A DNA stretch of 64,000 bases from JBCCGG01 sp039029395 (GTDB taxonomy: Bacteria > Pseudomonadota > Alphaproteobacteria > Kiloniellales > JAKSDN01), in assembly GCA_039029395.1 (NCBI GenBank), contig JBCCGG010000034.1, positions 4,057 to 68,056 of the forward strand. The letters run 5' to 3'. The notes below the pieces were generated by a model that had not been told where the DNA came from, made no database searches, and was given only the letters and a program-made list of their open reading frames with translations. This document shows, one piece after another, positions 35,154 through 45,352 of this stretch. Each line of letters begins with the position of its first letter. Positions within the stretch are counted from its first letter, which is position 1. The position numbers and the translations under genes were made by a program.

Positions 35154-36769
35154 TGAGCCTAGAATCGCCCGAACGGCAGTCCTGGGACGCGATCGTGGTC
35201 GGCACGGGCATGGGCGGGGCGACCATTGGCCATGCCCTGGCGGCTCGCGGTTGGCGGGTCGTGTTCTGCGAGCAGGGCGCCGCGCATAGCGATGCGAACT
35301 CGGCTTTGCTCGGGGAATACCCGGAAATGGCGTTCGAAGGGCCGAAGGTGGCCCGACCAGACCAGGCGGCACTCCTCAGCCGAGCCGGCCGAGCAATCGA
35401 GCCGATCGAGGACCGCTCGGGCCCGCGGCCGGATCGTTTCGTGCCCTTCATTGGTGCCGGCGCCGGTGGCTCCAGCGCGCTCTATGGCATGGCGCTGGAG
35501 CGCTTCTTCCCCGAGGACTTCGAGCCGGCGCGCAAGCACCCGGAGGCGGGCGACAGCAGCCTGCCGGCGCTTTGGCCAATAAGCTATCAGGATTTGGCGC
35601 CTTACTACAGCGCTGCCGAGACCCTCTATGGCGTGCGCGGCGGCCGCGATCCCCTGCGACCGTCCGAGGACCCAGGGCCGGCAGAGGCCGCGCCCCCCCT
35701 GTCAGCCGCCAATCAAGAGCTCCACGACTATCTGGCCGGTCAGGGCCTCACACCCTACCGTCTGCCTGCGGCCTGTCGCTTCGTGGTTGGCTGTCGCGGC
35801 TGCCAGGGCTATCTCTGCTCGAAGGTCTGCAAAAACGACAGCGCGCAGGTCTGCCTCGGGCCGGCCGTCAGAGACCACGGGGCGCGCCTCTTAAGCGACT
35901 GCCGGGTCACCCGCCTAGACACCCAGAACGGCCGGGTGGCGGCTGTCGAGTGTACCTGGGAGGGTCGGTCGCTGACCTTGACTGGGCAGATCGTCATATT
36001 GGCCGCTGGCGCGCTCGCGAGCCCGGCTCTGCTCCTGGGCTCGGTTTCCGCTGACTGTCCGAACGGTCTGGCCAACGGGTCCGACCAGGTCGGCCGGAAC
36101 CTCATGCGCCATCTGGTCGATCTCTATGCTCTGACCCCCCAGGCGGCGCCTGGTGAGGACGAAAACCCCAAGGAGCTCGCCTTTAACGACCTCTATCTGG
36201 ACTCAAATGGGCCGCTCGGCACGGTACAGTCGTTTGGGCGACTGCCGCCGGCGCCGATGATCGTCGATGCCTTCATCGATGAGCTTCGGAGTGCCGGCAA
36301 GTCCCTGCCAGCCGCCGTCGCCGGCCTGGCGAAGCCGATCTTAAGGCCCGTGCTGGGGCAGAAATTTGCCTGCTCTCTGATCGTGGCGGGCATCCTGGAA
36401 GACCTGCCGCACCCCAGCAATCGAGTGCGCCCGGGTTCTGACGGGCCGATTCTGGAGTACCGTATTCAGCCCTATGACGCGGCGCGGCTGGCGCTTTTTC
36501 GCGATCGCCTAACGGCGCTTTTCAAACCGTTTGAGGCCATGCTGCTGAAGCAGGCCGCAAACAATCAGCGTTTGGCCCACGTCTGCGGCACCTGCCGTTT
36601 CGGCGAAGACCCGGCGACCAGCGTGCTGGACCCCAACAACAAGGCCCACGAGCTGGACAACCTCTATGTGGTCGACAGCTCGTTCTTTCCGTCCAGCGGC
36701 GGCACCAACCCGAGCTTGACGATCGCCGCAAACGCCCTGCGGGTCGCCGATCATCTCTCGAATAGTTAA
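35153..36769 (+). CDS. GMC-type FAD oxidoreductase
   Basis: 538 residues. The N-terminal FAD motif is WDAIVVGTGMGGATIGHALAARGWRVVFCEQG (GxGxxG). The C-terminal GMC signature includes HVCGTCRFGEDPATSVLDPN and NLYVVDSSFFPSSGGTNPSLTIAANALRVADHL. The central part has a Cys-rich segment (CRGCQGYLC, then SKVC, KNDSAQVC) at about 205-225. Members oxidise alcohols, sterols or sugars. The ATG overlaps the glycosyltransferase stop by one base (TAATG), so the two are co-translated. It ends 10 bases from the convergent desaturase gene. Confidence 0.88.
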   Translation: MSLESPERQSWDAIVVGTGMGGATIGHALAARGWRVVFCEQGAAHSDANSALLGEYPEMAFEGPKVARPDQAALLSRAGRAIEPIEDRSGPRPDRFVPFIGAGAGGSSALYGMALERFFPEDFEPARKHPEAGDSSLPALWPISYQDLAPYYSAAETLYGVRGGRDPLRPSEDPGPAEAAPPLSAANQELHDYLAGQGLTPYRLPAACRFVVGCRGCQGYLCSKVCKNDSAQVCLGPAVRDHGARLLSDCRVTRLDTQNGRVAAVECTWEGRSLTLTGQIVILAAGALASPALLLGSVSADCPNGLANGSDQVGRNLMRHLVDLYALTPQAAPGEDENPKELAFNDLYLDSNGPLGTVQSFGRLPPAPMIVDAFIDELRSAGKSLPAAVAGLAKPILRPVLGQKFACSLIVAGILEDLPHPSNRVRPGSDGPILEYRIQPYDAARLALFRDRLTALFKPFEAMLLKQAANNQRLAHVCGTCRFGEDPATSVLDPNNKAHELDNLYVVDSSFFPSSGGTNPSLTIAANALRVADHLSNS

Positions 36770-36779
36770 GGGCCCGGTC

Positions 36780-37901
36780 TCAGGCCTCGGATAGGCCGGT
36801 CTGGTCCACTGGGTGGGCGTGGCTCGGCAGGACGGCGCCGGTCCCGGCGCTGCGCCACAATTGGGCACAACCCGCCAAGATGCCCGGCACCGAGGCCGCT
36901 GCATAGGGCGAGTCGGGCGGCAGGGCCTCTGCAAGTCGCCGGTGGGCGGCACCCAGGCCGTGGTACGGCAGGGCCGGGAAAAGGTGGTGCAGGGCGTGAA
37001 ATCGCAGGCCCACGGGACAGATGATCAGGGTGAGCGGCGAGCTGCCGGTGACGTTGACTGAGTCGTCGAACTGCTCCGAGAAGCTCATGACGCTCTCGTC
37101 GCCGCTGTAGCGATGGGTCGCGCCAATCGCACGCACGAAGTTGAGCAGAGTGATGGTGACCAGCACCAGGTACCAGTGGACCGCGAGCGCCACCGGCAGG
37201 AATCCGGCGGCGATGCCGGCCGCGACGCCGAGCACGAGCACGCTGCAGCCGGTCTCTTCCAGGCGCCACCAGCGCCAATCGGTACGTTTGCTGGGCAGTG
37301 CGCGCTTGTAGGGCAGCTTCATGGAGACCGCCGACATGTGCTCCTTAACCCATTGGCGCAAAGGCGGAATGACCAGGGAGAGCGGGCTGAGCAGCCCGAA
37401 GCGAATGAGCGCCATCATTGGCAGCACGAGGAGCCCGGGAACCTGGCCCAGCAGGAAACCCTTGGAGCGCGATGTGAAGGGCAGGTACTCGGCGTCCCGC
37501 CCGGTGCCGTAGCCGCGCTTGGTGTGGTGCACCAGGTGGATGCCCACATACATGAAATCCGGGATCAGCACCGGCACGCCGCACAGCAGGTTCCAGGCCA
37601 AGCGGAAGCCTGGCACGCCATCCTGCCTCAGGTGGGTGATCTCGTGGATGAAGGCCAGACCCCGGTATAGCGCGGCGCCCGAGACCAAAATCAAGATGAT
37701 CTGCAGGACCGAGATGGGCGCGAGCATCAGACTGGCGGCAAAGGCGCCCCAGCCGAGTGTCACGCTGGTCAGAAAATCGACCCAATAGATCCAGGGTTTC
37801 GGCCGGTCCAGGTCGGCGATCAAGGCCCGCATTTCCTCGAGCGGCAAGGCTTTGCCGCGGCTCTCTGCGCTCTCACTCATAGGGCTATCGATTAACGCCA
37901 T
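36780..37901 (-). CDS. Membrane fatty-acid desaturase family protein
   Basis: 373 residues. Three His boxes define the non-heme di-iron desaturases: HEITHLR near residue 90, HLVHHTKRGYG near 122, and HALHHLFPALPYHGLGAAHR near 305. Four or more hydrophobic helices surround them (for example VLQIILILVSGAALYRGLAF). It inserts a double bond, or hydroxylates, a membrane lipid or carotenoid-type substrate. It is convergent with the GMC gene and divergent from the PEP-CTERM gene. The start is ATG 37901 or the in-frame ATG at 37880; neither has a strong ribosome binding site. Confidence 0.88.
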   Translation of the reverse strand: MALIDSPMSESAESRGKALPLEEMRALIADLDRPKPWIYWVDFLTSVTLGWGAFAASLMLAPISVLQIILILVSGAALYRGLAFIHEITHLRQDGVPGFRLAWNLLCGVPVLIPDFMYVGIHLVHHTKRGYGTGRDAEYLPFTSRSKGFLLGQVPGLLVLPMMALIRFGLLSPLSLVIPPLRQWVKEHMSAVSMKLPYKRALPSKRTDWRWWRLEETGCSVLVLGVAAGIAAGFLPVALAVHWYLVLVTITLLNFVRAIGATHRYSGDESVMSFSEQFDDSVNVTGSSPLTLIICPVGLRFHALHHLFPALPYHGLGAAHRRLAEALPPDSPYAAASVPGILAGCAQLWRSAGTGAVLPSHAHPVDQTGLSEA

Positions 37902-38069
37902 TGGAGGGACTTGTCCAGCCGTCGCGCCGGCCCGCTGTAAAGCAAAGTGTCGGGCCGCTACAAGCTTGCGAGTAACTGCTTAAGGTATTGTTAAATATAT
38001 GATTTTGCGTAGCTGCCGAGGCCCCTGCCGAAGGCTCTTGAGACCTGCCCTAAAGGGGACCCTGGAAAA

Positions 38070-38089
38070 GTGTAAAGTAGGCTTTACAC
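38070..38089. promoter_or_regulatory. Perfect 20-base dyad, likely PrsR activator site
   Basis: GTGTAAAG at 38070-38077 and CTTTACAC at 38082-38089 form a perfect inverted repeat around TAGG. It lies about 190 bases upstream of the sigma-54 promoter, a normal distance for an enhancer bound by a response regulator. PrsR, encoded at 42858, is the obvious candidate to bind it, which is an inference. Confidence 0.75.
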
Positions 38090-38193
38090 CTGATTAATTT
38101 CTCAAATTCGCGATAAAATCATTAATTATCAAATAGTTAAGTGGTTACGCTTTGCTAACCACTCATCTGATCGGAAAAATATCCTAAAGAAAG

Positions 38194-38212
38194 GTGTCAA
38201 AATTCTTTACAC
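38194..38212. promoter_or_regulatory. Second, imperfect activator dyad
   Basis: GTGTCAAA at 38194-38201 and CTTTACAC at 38205-38212 repeat the half-sites of the dyad at 38070, with the left half degenerate and one base less spacing. It lies about 60 bases before the sigma-54 promoter. Two dyads at these distances fit cooperative binding by an NtrC-like activator. Confidence 0.6.
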
Positions 38213-38273
38213 ATTCTTAAGCGCAAGGGCTTCGTGAAAAACTAACTCATTGATAAAACGTGGTTTTCAAAAG

Positions 38274-38290
38274 TTGGCACGGATCTTGCA
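38274..38290 (+). promoter_or_regulatory. Sigma-54 (RpoN) promoter for the PEP-CTERM gene
   Basis: TTGGCACGGATCTTGCA at 38274-38290 contains TGGCACG-N4-TTGCA, an exact match to the -24/-12 consensus. Transcription would start near 38301, about 60 bases before the ATG at 38363. The required AAA+ activator is probably PrsR, and the two GTGTAAAG-type dyads lie upstream. Confidence 0.9.
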
Positions 38291-38362
38291 TGGGTAGTGG
38301 CCGAAGCATTGTGCCGCTGGTGTCCAAGGAGGCAGGCGGCGGTCGAAATGGGAGTTTAGACA

Positions 38363-39319
38363 ATGACTATGAGAGTTCAAACAGGGCTAGGTAGGGGCCT
38401 CCTCGCGGCGGCGGCGGCTGCGCTCCTGGTTACCGGCTTCTCGGGCACGGCAAATGCCGGTCTCAAGATCTTCGGTGTCTACGATCTGGACAACGTGTTC
38501 CTCACGAGCAGCAACGGTCCGCTCGATCCGAACAGCATCACCATTAGCTCGCAGACGCAGGCGCTGCTGGGCGGCATCGATCCGATCAACAACGACGGCT
38601 TCCCGCCGAACCCGGCGCCGAACCCGGCACAGTCGTGCATCGATCCGAGCGGTGTGAACGGGCCGAACTGCCCGGGCGAGGATGTCTTCACGATGCAGCC
38701 GGACGGGATCACCTATTCCCGCGCCGACGCGGCCGCGGCTGGCAACGTTTTCGTCGGCCCTGGCGCGAACCTTGATCAGGTTGGCGAGTTGCAGCTGGCG
38801 GCGACCACCTTCCTGAACTCGGGCAACACCAACTTCGACCTGGATGCCACGATCGACATCAATGGCTCGGTCACTCTGACGTTCGATGCGTTGCTCGACA
38901 CCATGGGCTTCTTGCATCCCGACGTTCTGCCCAACTCCGGTGGCTCCATCTCCTTCGTGGCGGCTCTGACGATCACCGATCTGTCCGGCACCGAGTTGGT
39001 TAACTGGCAGCCCGGCGTTTCGTCCGTGGGTATCGTCGCCGAGACGTCTCCTTGCTCGCTCAACATCGAGCAGGGCCTGCAGCAGGGCAGTGAAGAGGCC
39101 TTCAGCTTCACCTGCGACAACGGCGCCGGTGGTCAGACTGGCTTCTCCGCCACGACGATCCTCCTGAACGGCACCTTCCGCTTGGCGCTGGATCTGGGCA
39201 TCAACTATAGCGGCACCGCCGCCAAGGCCCAGGTTCCGGAGCCGTCCGCCCTTCTGCTGATGGGTGTTGGCCTGCTCGGTCTGGGCGCCTTTGCCCGCCG
39301 TCGCAAGGCAGCCGCCTGA
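38363..39319 (+). CDS. PEP-CTERM sorting-signal protein
   Basis: 318 residues. A signal peptide (GLLAAAAAALLVTGFSGTANAG) leads to a mature domain of about 255 residues without a recognised fold, then a C-terminal sorting signal from residue 291: VPEPSALLLMGVGLLGLGAFARRRKAAA, with the VPEP motif, a hydrophobic helix and a basic tail. Exosortase would cleave near VPEP and move the protein to the cell surface or matrix. Three N-X-S/T sequons (Asn167, Asn269, Asn281) lie in the exported part, and four Cys occur as two pairs. A sigma-54 promoter drives it. It is the only such substrate in the window. Confidence 0.93.
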   Translation: MTMRVQTGLGRGLLAAAAAALLVTGFSGTANAGLKIFGVYDLDNVFLTSSNGPLDPNSITISSQTQALLGGIDPINNDGFPPNPAPNPAQSCIDPSGVNGPNCPGEDVFTMQPDGITYSRADAAAAGNVFVGPGANLDQVGELQLAATTFLNSGNTNFDLDATIDINGSVTLTFDALLDTMGFLHPDVLPNSGGSISFVAALTITDLSGTELVNWQPGVSSVGIVAETSPCSLNIEQGLQQGSEEAFSFTCDNGAGGQTGFSATTILLNGTFRLALDLGINYSGTAAKAQVPEPSALLLMGVGLLGLGAFARRRKAAA

Positions 39320-39349
39320 TCTAGGCTCCTGACTTAAGCGACCGCTAAG

Positions 39350-39388
39350 AAAAACCCCGGGGACCACAAAGGTCCCCGGGGATTTTTT
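39350..39388. terminator. Strong bidirectional Rho-independent terminator
   Basis: CCCCGGGGACC at 39355-39365 pairs perfectly with GGTCCCCGGGG at 39371-39381 around an ACAAA loop. T6 follows at 39383-39388, and A5 precedes at 39350-39354, giving a U-tract on either strand. It ends the PEP-CTERM gene and can also stop transcripts from the convergent acyltransferase gene. Confidence 0.92.
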
Positions 39389-39431
39389 GTGCCTGAGTTC
39401 TAGCGCCAGCGCTCAATGCGGGCAGCACTTA

Positions 39432-39460
39432 AGGCCTCCGGACACGCGCACCGGAGGCCT
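39432..39460. terminator. Second hairpin between convergent genes
   Basis: AGGCCTCCGG at 39432-39441 pairs with CCGGAGGCCT at 39451-39460 around a nine-base loop. Only a weak T-rich stretch (CTCTTTG) follows on the plus strand, so it may be an auxiliary terminator or RNA-stability stem rather than a full terminator. Confidence 0.5.
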
Positions 39461-39481
39461 CTTTGACTCGAGGGTGATGTT

Positions 39482-40294
39482 TTACTGGGGGATGGGACGG
39501 CCGTCGGCGACGAACTCGCCGAAAGAGGGGTTGTGTTCCCGCAGGCCCTCCACCAGGTCGTTCAGGCGCCCGTGACAAGGTAGGCGCCGGCCATGGTAGT
39601 TAACCGCCGGGCCGAACGGCTGCCAGTCGACTCCGGTGCGGTGCAGCAGGCGCAGGAAGGCCGGGTCCATGACCGAGATGAAGTGATCTATGCCGTAATC
39701 CAGGCCGATCTGCACGGTGGCTTTCATAAGGCCCAATGTGATGTGTGGCATGACCCGACGCTCGCGAATCGGCGTCGGCTGGCCCGCGAAGATATCGCCA
39801 GCACCCAGATCCGGGTAGCGGGACTCGCCGATGCGCCGCCGGAAGTGCCGGGAAATGCAAAAGCGCGAAACCTCGGCGGCCCGCTCGATTCGGAAATCCG
39901 GGTACTTGGCGCGTAATTGATGAAGCTCGCAGACCTCCTGCATGGGGAAGCTACGGCTCAGATCGTCGGGATTTGGCAGCACCATGCGCACCACACCGGC
40001 CAGCGCGCGGCTTTGCCGGTGGCGCAGCAAGCAGTGCACCGAGTGGCTATCGAAGACGTCGCTCTCGCGTTCGCCGGGGTTCTGGGCCGGGTCCTCGAAG
40101 TCGTTCTCAATGCAGTAGACCTGGTAGCGCAACGCCATGGCCTCGTCGAGCAAGGCGGGGGTTGTCGCTGGAATGAGCTCGAAGTAGCGCTCGAACAGTG
40201 CGACCAAGTCGTGGTCGCTCGGACTCTGTCGCGGTGTTCTTACCCGCCTGGCCGTAACGGGCCTCAACGGGGATGCATAGGCAATGTCAACCAT
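39482..40294 (-). CDS. PEP-CTERM/exosortase system-associated acyltransferase
   Basis: 270 residues, an N-acyltransferase of the autoinducer-synthase/GNAT-like superfamily, matching the TIGR03694 type found only with exosortase systems. Visible parts are ALLDEAMALRYQVYCIENDFED near 45-65, HSVHCLLRHRQSRALAGVVRMVLPNPDD, AAEVSRFCISRHFRRR, and the acyl-binding segment MPHITLGLMKATVQIGLDYGIDHFISVMDPAFLRLL. It probably makes an N-acyl product used by the sorting system or as a signal. ATG 40294 follows a GGGAG ribosome binding site; the frame is open further upstream, but without such a site. Confidence 0.88.
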   Translation of the reverse strand: MVDIAYASPLRPVTARRVRTPRQSPSDHDLVALFERYFELIPATTPALLDEAMALRYQVYCIENDFEDPAQNPGERESDVFDSHSVHCLLRHRQSRALAGVVRMVLPNPDDLSRSFPMQEVCELHQLRAKYPDFRIERAAEVSRFCISRHFRRRIGESRYPDLGAGDIFAGQPTPIRERRVMPHITLGLMKATVQIGLDYGIDHFISVMDPAFLRLLHRTGVDWQPFGPAVNYHGRRLPCHGRLNDLVEGLREHNPSFGEFVADGRPIPQ

Positions 40295-40769
40295 ACCAAC
40301 TCCCTGCTTCTTGGCGTGACATCTACCTATGTCAGTCGCCGCTTTTGCGAAGCGTCGATCAGGATGCCAGCTAAAGGCTAAACTGGCGTTAAGCACTTGA
40401 TTTTAGGGAAACTTGAGGCGAGCGCCCGTTAACCCTAAACGTGTGGGAGACGGTGTCCGCCGCTACCAGTCGAACGGACCACCGGGATGTCGTGGGTTTC
40501 AGGTCTACAAAGCTGTTCAGCTCCTAGCAGCCGGGCGGCCGCATCTCTTGAGTTTCAACGTTTGGGAGGCGCAGGACGGCGCCACAGCACGGAGCCAGGC
40601 ACCGGGTCCCCCCAAATGGTCATCATGTCGCCAAATATGGCTGAAAAAAGGCTCGTGCATGTCCCTTGTGTGATTAACCATTTTCACAGCCTCTTGATCG
40701 ATATAGTGCAGGCTATGGCGTTTCTTTGAATGTCCCTGGAGTTTAACCGCGGTCTGCTATAGTGGCGCG
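40295..40769. other. Divergent intergenic region, acyltransferase/prsK
   Basis: 475 bases. I see no convincing gene; a possible 86-codon frame at 40413 has no coding character. A TATAGT hexamer at 40757-40762 lies just before prsK, and a weak GG-N10-GC pattern occurs near 40640, neither enough to call a promoter. No GTGTAAAG dyad is present here, so prsK is probably not under the same control as the PEP-CTERM gene. Confidence 0.5.
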
Positions 40770-42857
40770 ATGATCGAAGATGTAGTGCTGATCGGCCTGA
40801 TCGGCTATGGCGCCAGCGCGCTCGCCTTTCTGGCTCTGACGGTCATATTGCTCGTCAGCGGCCGGCACGGTGTGCAGGGCTTCCTGATGCTGGCCGCCTG
40901 TTTCGCAACCGCCGCCTGGTCGGCGGCCGAGGCCTATCAGATCGCCTACAGCGGCGGTATGGGCACGCTGGCATCCCTGCTCGATGCCGTTTGCGCCCTG
41001 CTTTGGGTCGCCTTTCTGTCGAGCCTGGTGCAATCGGATCTGCGCCAACGTCTGGCTTCGCCTTGGCTGCGCGCCGGGCTGGGCCTGGTTGGCCTGCTGG
41101 TGGGGGCCTGGTTGGCGACCGAGGCGCTGCAGCCGTGGTCGGACGATCTGAACTTCAAGTGCCAAGTGCTGGCACATCTGGTCGTGGTCGTGCTCGGCCT
41201 GATTTTGGCCGAAAGCCTCTTGCGCAACACGCCAACGGAGGACCGCTGGCGTATCAAATTCCTGTGCATTGGCCTGGGCGGCGTACTTGTTTTTGATTTG
41301 TTCTACTTTGCCGATGCCTTGCTGTTCAGCGAGACCAGCGCGGCGCTGACCGTCGCCCGTGGCTACGTCTACGCCTTAATCATGCCGTTGCTGGCGGTTT
41401 CCTCCCATCGCAACGCCATGTGGCGCACAAACGTTACCTTTTCCAGAACATCGGCGCTCTACACCACGGCGCTGACCGCGAGCGGCGTCTATCTCTCTCT
41501 AATGGCGGCGGCTGCCTACTACGTCCGCGAAGTGGGCGGTACCTGGGGCGCGGTCATTCAGGCGGTGTTCCTGTTCGGCGCCGCGGTGGTGCTCGCGCTG
41601 TTACTCCTGTCCGGCGCCTTCCGGGCCCATCTCAGGGTGTTCGTCAGCAAGCACTTTTTTCAGTACCGCTACGACTACCGGACGGTGTGGCTACGTTTCA
41701 CCGACACCGTGTCGGGCAGCGAAACCGCGCAGGCCCTGCCCGGACGAGTGGTTAACGCGATCGCCGACATCCTTGATAGCCCCGGTGGCGCCATGTGGCT
41801 ACGGGACCGTGACAACTGTGTCTTGGCCTCGGCCTGGAACATGTCGGCGCGCAGCCTGAGCGCGGCCGAGGCGGCGGATTTCCTTGATTTTCTCGGGCGC
41901 ACCGGTTGGATCATCGACCTGGACGAGCAGAAGGCGCGGCCGGAAAAGTATGAGAATCTGGTGATCCCGGAGGTAATCGCGCGAATCGGCGATGCCTGGG
42001 TGATCGTGCCCTTACGCCACCGGGACGCCGTGCTCGGCTTCGTAATCCTCGCTCGGCCGCGTGCGCCCAGGCCGCTCGGATGGGAGGATTTCGATCTCCT
42101 AAAGACGATCAGTCGCCACGCGGCCAGCTACTTGGCGGAACAGCAGCTCGGCAGAGCGCTTGCCGAAGCGCGGGAATTCGAGAAACTTAATCGTCGCTTT
42201 GCTTTCGTGTTGCACGATATCAAGAATCTCGCCAGCCAGATCTCGCTCTTGGCTTCGAACTTCGAGCGTCACGGCGAGAATCCAGACTTCCGTGCCGACA
42301 TGGTAACCACCCTGAAGGACGCCAGCAGCCAGATGAAGCGCCTCATGGAGCGCCTGAAGACCGATCAGATAATGGAACCGGAGCAGGATTTGGTTTGGCT
42401 GAAGCCTCTGATGCGCCAGCTGATGGCGCTCGAATCAGGCTCCTCCGTGCTGCTCGACATTAAGCTTGACGCGGAGGACGTGGCGGTGTCTTGCGACCAA
42501 GACCGTCTTGCGGCGGTCTTGCGCCACCTGGTGCAGAACGCGAAGGAAGCGGTCGGCGACGGCGGCCTGGTCCAGATATCTCTCGGAATGCAGGGCAACA
42601 GGGCGGTGATCGAGATCATCGACGATGGCTGCGGCATGGAGGAGGAGTTTGTGCACAGCGAGCTGTTCAAGCCCTTTCGTTCGACCAAGAAGGTCGGCTA
42701 TGGTCTGGGCGCCTATCAATGCCGCGAGTTCGCCCGTGAGCTTGGCGGCGATATCGAAGTCATCAGCAGCATCGGTGCCGGTACAACGATGCGGGTTATC
42801 ATGCCTATAGCCAAGACGCGAGCCCCGGAACGATCCCTACAGGTGGTGGCCGACTAA
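40770..42857 (+). CDS. prsK: PEP-CTERM system histidine kinase PrsK
   Basis: 695 residues. The N-terminal half holds about nine transmembrane helices (VLIGLIGYGASALAFLALTVILL and following), the middle a GAF-like domain (about 330-450), and the C-terminus a dimerisation and ATPase module. The phosphorylated His lies in FVLHDIKNLASQISLLASNF, the N-box region is LVQNAKEAVGDGG, and the G-box is DDGCGMEEEF plus GYGLGAY. This is the TIGR02916 PrsK type, partner of PrsR. It probably senses an envelope or lipid signal. Its stop codon is immediately followed by the prsR start codon. Confidence 0.93.
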   Translation: MIEDVVLIGLIGYGASALAFLALTVILLVSGRHGVQGFLMLAACFATAAWSAAEAYQIAYSGGMGTLASLLDAVCALLWVAFLSSLVQSDLRQRLASPWLRAGLGLVGLLVGAWLATEALQPWSDDLNFKCQVLAHLVVVVLGLILAESLLRNTPTEDRWRIKFLCIGLGGVLVFDLFYFADALLFSETSAALTVARGYVYALIMPLLAVSSHRNAMWRTNVTFSRTSALYTTALTASGVYLSLMAAAAYYVREVGGTWGAVIQAVFLFGAAVVLALLLLSGAFRAHLRVFVSKHFFQYRYDYRTVWLRFTDTVSGSETAQALPGRVVNAIADILDSPGGAMWLRDRDNCVLASAWNMSARSLSAAEAADFLDFLGRTGWIIDLDEQKARPEKYENLVIPEVIARIGDAWVIVPLRHRDAVLGFVILARPRAPRPLGWEDFDLLKTISRHAASYLAEQQLGRALAEAREFEKLNRRFAFVLHDIKNLASQISLLASNFERHGENPDFRADMVTTLKDASSQMKRLMERLKTDQIMEPEQDLVWLKPLMRQLMALESGSSVLLDIKLDAEDVAVSCDQDRLAAVLRHLVQNAKEAVGDGGLVQISLGMQGNRAVIEIIDDGCGMEEEFVHSELFKPFRSTKKVGYGLGAYQCREFARELGGDIEVISSIGAGTTMRVIMPIAKTRAPERSLQVVAD

Positions 42858-44257
<1,400 letters not shown>

Positions 44258-44261
<4 letters not shown>

Positions 44262-45349
44262 TCCTTCCGGACCATTGATCCAGCGGCTTCGCGCGTGGCG
44301 AGGCTGCCCAGTTCGGAAAAAGGTGCATAGGCGCGCGCCTGGTCCAAGAAGGCGCCGTAGGACTCCCAGACCTTCGCGGTCAGGCTGTTGCGCTGGGCCA
44401 GTGCTTTCAGCACGGCGCGACTTTCCGCGGCCAGTCGCTCGATCACGGCGGGCGGGAAATGGCGCGGCGTGACGCCGTAGGTGGTCTCCAGCTCGGCGAA
44501 GGTGCGGATGTTGTGATAGGTGAAGTCGGCTAGGGTCTCGAGCGCGGTTGCCTCGGCGGCGCTACGCAGCACCTCCTGAAGGTCCGGCGCCAAGCCCTCG
44601 AAGCGCTTGCGGTTTACCAGAATCTCCAAGCCCGGTCCGGGCTCGTGGAAGCCCGGCAGGTAGTAGTAGGGTGCTACCTTGTGCAGGCCGAAGGCGATGT
44701 CGTTCCAGGGCCCGACCCAATCGGCGCCGTCAACCGCGCCCGAAGCCAGTGCGCCGTAAATCTCGCCAGGTGGTGTCGTGACCGTCGTCGTGCCCATGCG
44801 CCGCAGGACCTGGGCACCGAGGCCGGCAATGCGGAACTTGAGACCCAGGAAATCCTCCGGGGAGGTGATCTCCCGGCGAAACCAGCCGCCGGCCTGGGGG
44901 CCGCTTGACCCGGCATAGAACGGCACCACGCCGAAGGGTGCCATGACCTTGTCCCACAGGGCTTGGCCGCCGCCGAAGCGCAGCCAGGCGACAAACTCCA
45001 CGGCCGTCAATCCGAACGGCACGCCGGTGAAGTAATGGAGCGCTTGCTGCTTGCCGGACCAATAGTAGGCCGTGCCGTGCCCCAAGTCGGCGGTGCCCCG
45101 CTGGACGGCGTCGAGCACCTCGAAGGCCGGCACTAGCTCGCCTGCGCCGAACAGCCGGATGCTGAGTCGCCCGCCCGAAAGGGCTTCGACCCGACGGGCG
45201 AAGCGCTCGGCATTGACGCCGACCCCGGGCGCGCCGCGCGGCCAGGCGGTGGCCAGGGTAAGGCTCTGGATGTCTTGAGCGGTCGCGGGTGTGGCCAGGG
45301 CGAGTGTGCTGCCGCTGGCCGCCAGAAAGTGCCGCCGGGTCGCCAACAC
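44258..45349 (-). CDS. TRAP-type solute-binding protein (DctP family)
   Basis: 363 residues with a twin-arginine-like leader (TRRHFLAASGSTLALATPATAQ). The mature part is a DctP-family binding protein: LTLATAWPRGAPGVGVNAERFARRVEALSGGRLSIRLFGAGELVPAFEVLDAVQRGTADLGHG, and later GALASGAVDGADWVGPWNDIAFGLHKVAPYY. It would capture a carboxylate-type solute in the periplasm. No DctQ or DctM permease genes are adjacent, so it is an orphan here. It starts three bases after the TPR sulfotransferase stop, on the same operon. Confidence 0.88.
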
Positions 45350-45352
45350 CGA

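Larger units (their letters stand above)
37902..38362. other. Regulatory intergenic region ahead of the PEP-CTERM gene
   Basis: 461 bases, AT-rich, between the divergent desaturase and the PEP-CTERM gene. It contains a GTGTAAAG/CTTTACAC dyad, a second imperfect copy and a sigma-54 promoter, each annotated separately. A lone TGTAAAG half-site occurs at 37936-37942. The 85 bases between sigma-54 promoter and ATG carry no reading frame and form a fairly long 5' leader. Confidence 0.7.

Noticed and set aside
40640..40670. A GG-N10-GC sigma-54-like pattern upstream of prsK
   Set aside because: The -12 element reads AGGC rather than TTGC and the -24 lacks CAC, so it is no better than chance in this composition.
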